Source: an uncultured Kouleothrix sp. (lineage in GTDB: Bacteria > Chloroflexota > Chloroflexia > Chloroflexales > Roseiflexaceae). From it: 5,171 nt of DNA. Shown piece by piece: positions 1-5,171 of the stretch. Each line of letters starts with the position of its first letter. The first letter of the stretch is position 1. The position numbers and the translations under genes were made by a program. Below the pieces are notes generated by a model. That model was not told the DNA's origin. It worked only from the letters and a program-made list of their open reading frames with translations, and made no database searches. Where the stretch lies: positions 1-5,171 of the forward strand of contig CALLYN010000145.1 of assembly GCA_937858455.1 (NCBI GenBank), written 5' to 3'.

Positions 1-51
1 CGCAGCGCAACAGTTTGAGTCAATCAACTACCCAACACAACCTCATCAGGT

Positions 52-57
52 AAGGAG
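52..57 (+). promoter_or_regulatory. Shine-Dalgarno sequence deciding the GTG start of the oxidase gene
   Basis: AAGGAG lies six bases before the GTG at 64, which is ideal spacing. In the same frame, stop codons occur at 16-18 (TGA) and 58-60 (TAA), so no upstream start in this frame is possible and GTG 64 is the first start after the TAA. This fixes the N-terminus and places a typical signal peptide directly after it. The rest of 1-63 is a fairly A/C-rich leader. I see no convincing -35/-10 pair in it, so the promoter probably lies left of the window. Confidence 0.85.
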
Positions 58-63
58 TAACGC

Positions 64-3000
64 GTGCATCGCAGTTTCAATCTAACCCGACGACCTTGGC
101 CGATCGTGTGCGCGCTGGCTTTTGTGCTGAGCCTGGCGCTGCCACACGTCGGGCAGGTGCTGGTGGCGCGCGCCAATGTAGCGCCGGCGCCGCCAGCGGT
201 AGACGACCCGCGCGCCACCACTGGCGAGTGGGCGCCAGTGATCAACTGGGGCATCTTCGGCAAACACATGGCCATGCTGCCCAATGGCAAGGTACTGGCC
301 TGGCCAACTGGCCAGGATGCGTTTGTGTGGGATCCGGCCACGCAAACCAAGGTGGCTGTGCCGGCGAACTTTGGCGACCTGCACTGCGCCGCGCAGACAT
401 TTCTCTCCGACGGGCGCGTGATCGTCGCCGGCGGCGTGATTGTCTCGCCGCACGACGGCATCACCGTCACCGCGATCTTCGACCCCGCTACCAACGAGTG
501 GTCGAATATGCAGCCGATGCACTACCCGCGCTGGTATGGCACCACTACGCGCCTGCCCGACGGCCGCATTCTGGCCAGCTCGGGCGATATGCCCGGCGGT
601 GGCCGCGCCAACATCCCCGAGATCTACGACCCTGCCACCAACGTCTGGACGCTCCTGCCCAACAGCGCGTTCAAGGATCTGGGCCTGTACCCGCAGATGT
701 TCGTGCTGCCCAACGGCAAGGTGTTCAAGGCTGGCACCTCGACGAGCACATTTCTGCTTGATACGGCCGCCGGCACCTGGGCGAACGGCCCGACCAACTC
801 GTTCGGCAGCAGCGGCTACGCCGAGTCGTCGGCGATGTATTCGCCCGGCAAGATCATTCGCTCGGGCGGCAACGATCCCTCGATCACCGACACGGCGACG
901 ATCGACATGACCGCAGCCAACCCGCAGTGGAAGAAAGTGCAGTCGATGCACTTCCCGCGCCGGCGCCACAATATGGTCATCCTGGCCGACGGCGAGGTGA
1001 TGGCGGTTGGCGGCACGCGCTCGGCCGACGACCTGGGCGATGGCGTGCTCACCGGCGCGGTGTACGAGGGCGAGATCTGGAACCCGGCTACCGAGCAGTG
1101 GACTGTGACCGCCAGAATGACGGATGATCGCATGTATCACTCGGCTGCCATTCTGCTGCCCGACGGCCGCGTGCTCACCAGCGGCGGCGAGTACAATGGC
1201 CGCTACACTGCCCAGATCTTTTCGCCGCCCTACCTGTTCAAGGGCGCGCGCCCCAGCATCACCAGCAACCCCGATACCCTGACCTACGGCGGCGGCTTTA
1301 ACATCGGCGTGAATATCACCGACGGCTCGACCATCCAGGGCGTCGCGCTGATTGGCCTGAACGCCGTGACCCACGCCTTCGACCACAACCAGCGCTACGT
1401 TCCGCTGTCGTTCACGCAGTCGGGCAGCACGCTGAATGTGGTGGCGCCGCCCAGCGCCAACTACGCGCCGCCTGGCTTCTACCAGCTGCTGGTGAAAGAT
1501 AGCAAAGGCGTGCCTTCGGTAGCCAAGATCGTACGCATCGACTCAAGCGCGAACCTTACGCCCGGCAGCGTCAGCGGCAAAGTTACCGACGGCAACGGCG
1601 ACCCAGTCAGCGGCGTGAGTGTATCGTACGCGGGCGACACCACCACCACCGACGTCGACGGCATCTATACGCTGGGCGACATCACCCCCGGCGAGGTGCA
1701 GCTGACGTTCGCCAAAAACGGCTTTGCCACGGTGAAGCGCAACCAGCCGGTCGGCGGTGGCGCCAAAGTGACGCTGGACGTGGTGCTCACGCCACCTGGC
1801 ACGATCGCCGGCAAAGTCACCGATAGCTCCACTGGCCAGGGCATCGCCGGCGCGATCGTCACCTATGTCGGCGGCACGGTCGCGGCCGACGCCAACGGCA
1901 ACTACACCATCGCCGACATTCCCTCGGGCAGCCAGACGATCAGCGCGGCGGCGACCGGCTACAACAGCAGCGCCGACCAGCCGGTCGCGGTTCCGGTGAA
2001 CGCCACCGTCACGACGAACATCGCGCTGACGCCCAAGCCAACGTTTGTGGCCGGCGAGGCCCACGACAGCGTGACGCTGCAGATCGTGCCGAATGCGACG
2101 GTGAAGATCGGCCCGTACACCACCAGCACCGACAACACCGGTCGCTACCTGATCGATGTTCCGCCCGGCACCTACGACATGACGGTCTCGAAGGCAGGCT
2201 ACAAAGACTACGCCAACCCGTCGGTGGTGGTCACATTCGGCTCGTACACTGCAGTCGACCCGGTGATGGTGCCGCTGAGCGCACCGCTGCAGTTCGCGCC
2301 CGTGGCCGACGCGTATGTCTCCTCGGCGGCGCCTACCAGGAACTACGGCACCGACGTTGCCCTGCGTGTGAATGGCGGCGCGACCGCGTACACCAGCTAC
2401 CTGCGCTTCAACGTCGCCGGCCTTACCAATGCTGTACAGAGCGCTAAGCTGCGCCTGTACGTGACCGACGCGAGCGCCAAAGGCGGCAACCTGTACGTGG
2501 CGCCCGATCGCTTCAAAGACGACTCGGGGCCGTGGACTGAGGCCGGCATCACGCTTAACACCGCGCCGGTGCTTGGCTCGACTGCGCTAGTGAGCAACAC
2601 CACCGCAGTGGCGCTCAACACCTGGGTCGAGTTCGACGTGACCAGCGTAGTGCGCGACAATGGCACGTTCAACTTCGCGCTGAAGACCGCCGCCACCGAC
2701 TCGCTGCGCTACAGCTCGCGCGAGGGCACCAACCCGCCGCAGCTGGTGATCGCGACGAGCGACCAGGCGCTGACGACGATCAGCGGCTTCAGCCCGGCCA
2801 GCGGCACAGTTGGCACGCCGATCACGATCAGCGGCACCGGGCTCAACCGCGTCACGAGCGTGTCGTTCAACGGCACGCAGGCCATAAGCATCACCGGCCA
2901 GTCGGCCGGGCAGCTCGTGGTGCAGGTGCCGGCCGGCGCCACCACCGGTAAGATCGTGCTCAGCACGGCCACCGGCGACGCCACCACCGCCACCAACTTC

Positions 3001-3405
3001 ACCGTGCTGGCGGCCGCGCCCGATCTGGCGGTGAGCAGCTTCAGCCCACCGGCTGGCGCGGCCGGCACCGAAGTGACGGTCAGCGGCTCGGGCTTCACCG
3101 GCGTGACCGGAGTGCTGTTCAATGGCACGCCGGCCAGCAGCTTCACGGTCGACTCGCTCACCTCGCTGCGGGCGATCGTGCCGCAGGGCGCCAGCACCGG
3201 CAAGATCACCGTGACGACCGCGGCCAAGCAGGCGCAGAGCACCGACGGCTTCACGGTGTCGAGCGGAACGGCCACCAAGGTGTACGTGCCGCTGGCAGCG
3301 GCGCCGGCCGCAGCCGCCCGGCAGCCGCAGTTTACCGACCAGCCGCTGAGCTGGAAGCCGGCGTATGGCTCGAAGATCTTCCTCTGCGATCTGGGCCTGG
3401 CCTAG
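64..3405 (+). CDS. Secreted copper radical oxidase (galactose/glyoxal oxidase-like) with CarboxypepD_reg, DNRLRE and IPT/TIG domains
   Basis: The 1113-residue protein is predicted to oxidise an alcohol or aldehyde outside the membrane with reduction of O2 to H2O2; the substrate is unknown. Residues 1-37 form a Sec signal peptide (Arg9-Arg10, hydrophobic core, likely cleavage after Ala-Arg-Ala37). Residues about 50-395 are a kelch propeller with seven L-P-[DN]-G-[KR]-V-type motifs near residues 72, 114, 164, 215, 259, 307 and 365, plus D-P-A-T-N-x-W repeats. Residues about 396-494 match the DUF1929/early-set domain of galactose oxidase. The family's active site is intact: Cys108 and Tyr158 (thioether cofactor pair), Tyr358-His359 and His437 (copper ligands). 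Three CarboxypepD_reg-like sandwiches follow (about 501-577, 578-656, 660-737), then DNRLRE (about 740-897) and two IPT/TIG domains (about 903-981, 987-1066). The tail has Tyr-Val-Pro-Leu-Ala at 1074-1078 and then an odd 35-residue extension containing Cys1108. The mature chain has only two cysteines, 108 and 1108. The enzyme class is well supported; the roles of the accessory domains (spacing, surface or glycan contact) are inferred. Confidence 0.9.
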   Translation: MHRSFNLTRRPWPIVCALAFVLSLALPHVGQVLVARANVAPAPPAVDDPRATTGEWAPVINWGIFGKHMAMLPNGKVLAWPTGQDAFVWDPATQTKVAVPANFGDLHCAAQTFLSDGRVIVAGGVIVSPHDGITVTAIFDPATNEWSNMQPMHYPRWYGTTTRLPDGRILASSGDMPGGGRANIPEIYDPATNVWTLLPNSAFKDLGLYPQMFVLPNGKVFKAGTSTSTFLLDTAAGTWANGPTNSFGSSGYAESSAMYSPGKIIRSGGNDPSITDTATIDMTAANPQWKKVQSMHFPRRRHNMVILADGEVMAVGGTRSADDLGDGVLTGAVYEGEIWNPATEQWTVTARMTDDRMYHSAAILLPDGRVLTSGGEYNGRYTAQIFSPPYLFKGARPSITSNPDTLTYGGGFNIGVNITDGSTIQGVALIGLNAVTHAFDHNQRYVPLSFTQSGSTLNVVAPPSANYAPPGFYQLLVKDSKGVPSVAKIVRIDSSANLTPGSVSGKVTDGNGDPVSGVSVSYAGDTTTTDVDGIYTLGDITPGEVQLTFAKNGFATVKRNQPVGGGAKVTLDVVLTPPGTIAGKVTDSSTGQGIAGAIVTYVGGTVAADANGNYTIADIPSGSQTISAAATGYNSSADQPVAVPVNATVTTNIALTPKPTFVAGEAHDSVTLQIVPNATVKIGPYTTSTDNTGRYLIDVPPGTYDMTVSKAGYKDYANPSVVVTFGSYTAVDPVMVPLSAPLQFAPVADAYVSSAAPTRNYGTDVALRVNGGATAYTSYLRFNVAGLTNAVQSAKLRLYVTDASAKGGNLYVAPDRFKDDSGPWTEAGITLNTAPVLGSTALVSNTTAVALNTWVEFDVTSVVRDNGTFNFALKTAATDSLRYSSREGTNPPQLVIATSDQALTTISGFSPASGTVGTPITISGTGLNRVTSVSFNGTQAISITGQSAGQLVVQVPAGATTGKIVLSTATGDATTATNFTVLAAAPDLAVSSFSPPAGAAGTEVTVSGSGFTGVTGVLFNGTPASSFTVDSLTSLRAIVPQGASTGKITVTTAAKQAQSTDGFTVSSGTATKVYVPLAAAPAAAARQPQFTDQPLSWKPAYGSKIFLCDLGLA
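1564..2274 (+). repeat. Three tandem CarboxypepD_reg-like beta-sandwich repeats inside the oxidase gene
   Basis: Residues about 501-737 of the oxidase contain three consecutive units of roughly 75-80 residues. Each follows the pattern: strand with G-x-V-x-D/H, a turn, a strand ending in V-x-Y/I-G, a D-x-[DN]-G-x-Y core (Asp530-Tyr535, Asp609-Tyr614, Asp690-Tyr695), P-x-G-x-[VQY] and a closing hydrophobic strand. This is the usual signature of carboxypeptidase regulatory-like (transthyretin-like) domains. The three copies are diverged at DNA level, so this is an old duplication rather than a recombinogenic repeat. Such domains commonly act as rigid spacers in secreted proteins. Confidence 0.75.
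2281..2754 (+). other. DNRLRE domain region of the oxidase gene
   Basis: Residues about 740-897 show the DNRLRE hallmarks in order: A-D-A-Y-V near 748, a P-x-x-N-Y-G turn near 757-762, S-Y-L-R-F-N-V (778-784), S-A-K-L-R-L-Y-V (793-800), W-V-E-F-D-V-T (854-860) and a final Q-L-V-I (893-896). The domain is common in bacterial secreted and cell-surface proteins. Related modules have been described as carbohydrate-binding, but binding by this copy is only an inference. Confidence 0.75.
2770..3261 (+). repeat. Two tandem IPT/TIG immunoglobulin-like domains in the oxidase gene
   Basis: Residues about 903-981 and 987-1066 each read as an IPT/TIG unit: F-S-P-x-[SA]-G, G-T-x-[IV]-T-[IV]-S-G-[ST]-G, V-[ST]-[GS]-V-x-F-N-G-T, [VI]-P-x-G-A-[ST]-T-G-K-I and a closing F-T-V. 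They are near-paralogous, which points to a tandem duplication. These domains typically form stalks or partner-binding modules in extracellular proteins. Confidence 0.8.
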
Positions 3406-3418
3406 CATCGCACTATTG

Positions 3419-3447
3419 GCGCGGGGGCGACGCAGCCGCCCCCGCGC
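3419..3447 (+). terminator. Strong intergenic hairpin, possible attenuator or mRNA-processing/stability element
   Basis: GCGCGGGGGCG at 3419-3429 pairs perfectly with CGCCCCCGCGC at 3437-3447, giving an 11-bp, nearly all-GC stem with a 7-base loop. It starts 14 bases after the oxidase stop and ends 16 bases before the ATG of the next gene. No T-tract follows, so it is not a canonical intrinsic terminator. It could reduce read-through into the second gene, protect the 3' end of the oxidase message, or lower downstream translation. The structure is read directly from the sequence; its role is inferred. Confidence 0.5.
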
Positions 3448-3463
3448 ACCATGCAACTGCCAT

Positions 3464-4981
3464 ATGAAAAAAAATCAGCAGCCGCTCAGCCGGCGCGCGT
3501 TCCTCCGACGCGCGGCCGGCCTTTCCATCGGCGCGATCAGCGCACGCGGCATCTATAGCTTTCTCGATACTGTCGCGGCGTTTGAGCGCCCGGCAGCCAG
3601 CACGACCGCCACCGCGCGCCGCCAGGAGCAGTACCTGGTCGACGACGTCGAGACGATTGTCGACAATGGCGTGAAGGTGATCATTCCGCCGCTGTACCAC
3701 GAGATCATCACCGCCAGGTTGGCTTTCGCTCCCGGCGCGGCCGCGCTGATCGCGGCCCAGGGCCGGCTCGAAGCCGCGCTGCGGCTGGTCGAGGCGCCCT
3801 ACGCGCCGACGCCGGCCGGGCTGACGCTGGTGGTGGGCTGGGGGCTGCCGTACTTCCGCAGCTACCTCGCCGCCGACCTGGTCGAGCGGATGCTGCCGAC
3901 CGACCTGCAGTACTCGGCCGCCACCGGCAAGCGCCAGCCGGTGTTGCTTGACGCGATCCGCTTCCCTGGCGACCGCGACGAGATGCTGGTGGAGCAGAAC
4001 GCGGTGGTGTTTTTGTTCCGCAGCGATAGCCAGGCGACGGTCGCGGCGGCCGAGCGGGCGCTCTTCGAAGACGAAACCAGCCCGGCGTACGTGGGCGACC
4101 TGTTCGCGCTCACCAGCGTGCGCAAGGGCTTTGTGGGGCGCGGCTTCGACTCGCGCAGCATCGCCAAGCAGCTGGCGCTGGCCGCGAACATCCCCGGCGC
4201 CGACCAGATCCCCGACCAGGCCCAGCTGATGATGGGCTTTACCAGCACGCAGCACGGCGCGCTCGCGCCGGGCAACCTGGTGAGCTTCGAGACGGTGCCC
4301 GGCGCCACCGACCAGTGGCCGAACGGCTACTTCGTGGGCGGCTGCTGCATGCACCTGTCGCAGCTCTTCAGCGACCTGGCGCAGTGGTATGGACGCTTCA
4401 CCCCGGCCGAGCGCGTGGCGCGCATGTTCTCGCCGCGCACCTTTGCCGGCCCGAATGTTGTCACCATCCCCAACGACGCGGCGCACCGCTCGAGCCTGGC
4501 GGATGTGGTGCAGGATGCCGCGAGCTACAGCCTGCTGGGCCACAACGCCACGCTACAGCAGGCCAACCGCCTCGCCGCCGACATCGTCGACAACTACGGG
4601 CGCGCATGGCCGGCCGGCACGCCGATCTCGCTGCGCGACGACTTCAACACGCTCGACAACCCATTCGCGTGGACTTCGAACCCCGACCTGGATCAGTATA
4701 GCGCGGTGCCGGCCGCCGGGCTGCACTTTGTGTCGTTCACAGCCACCAGCCAGCAGTTTCACGCCATGCGGCTAGCAATGGCCGGGGTAATGCCCGACGG
4801 CACGAATTTGCGCGCGTCGCCGTACAATATCGCCGATACCGCCAATGGCATCAACCAGGTGATTCGCGCGATGCACCGCCAGAATTTCTTGATCCCGCCG
4901 CGCGCACGCCGCTCGTTCCCGCTGGCCGAGCTGCAGGCCGGCGTCAACCACCAGTATGTGCCGCTGGCTGGGGCAGTGTAG
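3464..4981 (+). CDS. Tat-exported divergent DyP-type peroxidase-like protein
   Basis: The 505-residue protein starts at ATG 3464, because this places a textbook twin-arginine signal at residues 9-15 (S-R-R-A-F-L-R) followed by a hydrophobic stretch to about residue 36. No Shine-Dalgarno is visible, and the first codons contain a run of eight A. Fold landmarks match DyP peroxidases by eye: L-T-L-V-V-G-W-G-x-x-x-F (120-131) resembles the 'LTVTFGFGP.LF' strand, Q-N-A-V-V-F-L-F (178-185) the following strand, M-M-G-F (256-259) the start of the GxxDG loop, and G-Y-F-V-G-G (288-293) then a helix with W308 the 'GGSYLV..' segment. Ala-Ala-His341-Arg resembles the proximal heme histidine motif, and G-L-H-F-V-S-F (419-425) plus Q-F-H-A-M (431-435) the closing strand and helix. 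The GxxDG aspartate is missing: residues 258-262 read G-F-T-S-T. The LRRG segment with the distal arginine is also not recognisable. Heme binding and peroxidase activity are therefore uncertain. The C-terminus carries Tyr-Val-Pro-Leu-Ala (498-502). The gene lies 58 bases after the oxidase gene and is probably cotranscribed with it. Confidence 0.6.
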   Translation: MKKNQQPLSRRAFLRRAAGLSIGAISARGIYSFLDTVAAFERPAASTTATARRQEQYLVDDVETIVDNGVKVIIPPLYHEIITARLAFAPGAAALIAAQGRLEAALRLVEAPYAPTPAGLTLVVGWGLPYFRSYLAADLVERMLPTDLQYSAATGKRQPVLLDAIRFPGDRDEMLVEQNAVVFLFRSDSQATVAAAERALFEDETSPAYVGDLFALTSVRKGFVGRGFDSRSIAKQLALAANIPGADQIPDQAQLMMGFTSTQHGALAPGNLVSFETVPGATDQWPNGYFVGGCCMHLSQLFSDLAQWYGRFTPAERVARMFSPRTFAGPNVVTIPNDAAHRSSLADVVQDAASYSLLGHNATLQQANRLAADIVDNYGRAWPAGTPISLRDDFNTLDNPFAWTSNPDLDQYSAVPAAGLHFVSFTATSQQFHAMRLAMAGVMPDGTNLRASPYNIADTANGINQVIRAMHRQNFLIPPRARRSFPLAELQAGVNHQYVPLAGAV

Positions 4982-4987
4982 CGCTGC
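4973..4987. terminator. Small stem-loop across the converging stop codons (weak)
   Basis: GCAGTG (4973-4978) can pair with CGCTGC (4982-4987), with one G-U pair and a 3-base loop made of the TAG stop of the DyP-like gene. The stem is short and lacks a T-tract on either strand, so it is at best a minor part of a bidirectional termination zone. The two converging genes are separated by just 5 bases, so any terminator must overlap coding sequence. Confidence 0.2.
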
Positions 4988-5171
4988 TAGGGGGCGATGT
5001 TCGGGATGCGGCCGTGCGAGGCCAGGCCGTCGGCGGCGCGGGTGGTTTCGGGCAGGCGATACTTGGTGAGGCAGGCCAGCACATACTCGATTGCGGTAGG
5101 CAGGCTAATGCGGTGGCCGATCGAGATATACAGCGGCTTGGTGCCGGCGCGCGAGCGCAGCGCCACGCCGA
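4987..5171 (-). CDS. nfi: Endonuclease V (deoxyinosine 3' endonuclease), C-terminal part, runs off the right edge
   Basis: The reverse complement encodes 60 residues ending at a TAG stop (complement of 4987-4989). The 5' end of the gene lies beyond 5171. The translation reads G-V-A-L-R-S-R-A-G, then K-P-L-Y-I-S-I-G-H-R-I, a helix with T-A-I-E-Y-V-L-A-C, and Y-R-L-P-E-T-T-R-A-A-D. This is the typical C-terminal block of endonuclease V (family pattern: P-[LV]-[YF]-[IV]-S-x-G-H-[RK], then G-Y-R-L-P-E-P-T-R-x-A-D). The conserved Gly-His is part of the active-site region in this family. Endonuclease V nicks DNA near deaminated adenine (hypoxanthine) and initiates repair. The gene converges tail-to-tail with the DyP-like gene, 5 bases apart, and is functionally unrelated as far as can be seen. 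Confidence 0.88.
   Translation of the reverse strand, partial: GVALRSRAGTKPLYISIGHRISLPTAIEYVLACLTKYRLPETTRAADGLASHGRIPNIAP

Noticed and set aside
15..43. TTGAGT at 15-20 as a -35 element
   Set aside because: No acceptable -10 hexamer is found at 16-18 bases spacing, so a promoter here cannot be supported.
94..111. Possible lipoprotein cleavage site at Cys16 of the oxidase
   Set aside because: The residues before Cys16 (P-I-V) do not fit a lipobox, and the cysteine sits at the beginning of the hydrophobic core. A signal peptidase I site after Ala-Arg-Ala37 fits better.
82..1386. Long minus-strand open frame (434 codons) opposite the oxidase propeller
   Set aside because: It lies entirely antisense to a gene with clear domains and catalytic residues. 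Its composition (rich in Arg, Ala, Gly, Val, His) is typical of a shadow frame in GC-rich DNA, and it shows no recognisable domain.
2587..3456. Minus-strand open frame (289 codons) opposite the IPT/TIG region and the intergenic hairpin
   Set aside because: Antisense to well-supported IPT/TIG domains, extremely Arg/Ala/Gly-rich, and with no domain signature.
3365..3463. Upstream in-frame ATG at 3365 as the start of the DyP-like protein
   Set aside because: It would overlap the oxidase gene and add 33 Arg-rich residues before the twin-arginine signal, burying it. The ATG at 3464 places the signal at the N-terminus as expected.
3451..3475. ATG at 3451 as an alternative start for the second gene
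   Set aside because: It is out of frame with the Tat signal and would need a frameshift in the A8 run; no ribosome site supports it either.
3413..4543. Minus-strand open frame (376 codons) opposite the DyP-like gene
   Set aside because: Low-complexity Arg/Gly/Ala/His composition and complete overlap with a gene that has a Tat signal and fold landmarks; read as a shadow.
1..5171. CRISPR array, tRNA/rRNA, insertion sequence or attachment site
   Set aside because: No regularly spaced direct repeats, structured RNA signatures, transposase frames or terminal inverted repeats were seen. The repeats present are diverged protein-domain repeats.

Overview
The window holds two complete, same-strand genes for large exported proteins, and the 3' end of a third gene that converges on them. 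The DNA is GC-rich with strong G/C preference at third codon positions throughout, so nothing looks recently transferred. The phylum cannot be proved from this window. My best guess is a Chloroflexota (Chloroflexia) bacterium: secreted proteins there often end near a Tyr-[LV]-Pro-Leu motif, and both exported proteins here carry Tyr-Val-Pro-Leu-Ala close to the C-terminus. This placement is an inference.

Layout. Positions 1-63 are a short leader ending in a clear Shine-Dalgarno sequence. Positions 64-3405 (+) encode a 1113-residue secreted copper radical oxidase of the galactose/glyoxal oxidase family. It has a seven-motif kelch propeller and the DUF1929-type early-set domain, and all five expected active-site residues are visible. 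A long modular tail follows: three carboxypeptidase-regulatory-like beta-sandwiches, one DNRLRE domain and two IPT/TIG domains. A 58-base gap contains a perfect 11-bp hairpin. Positions 3464-4981 (+) encode a 505-residue Tat-exported protein whose fold landmarks resemble a divergent DyP-type (dye-decolorizing) peroxidase. After only 5 bases, the minus strand carries the C-terminal 60 codons of endonuclease V, whose gene runs off the right edge.

How they may work together. A copper radical oxidase makes H2O2 while oxidising an alcohol or aldehyde, and a DyP peroxidase consumes H2O2. In Streptomyces, the Tat-exported DyP peroxidase DtpA is known to be needed for maturation of the copper radical oxidase GlxA. 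The two adjacent genes here look like a comparable exported pair, but the oxidase carries many accessory domains and the DyP-like partner lacks the canonical distal aspartate motif. This pair is the most interesting content of the window. Endonuclease V is a DNA repair gene and is probably unrelated to the pair.
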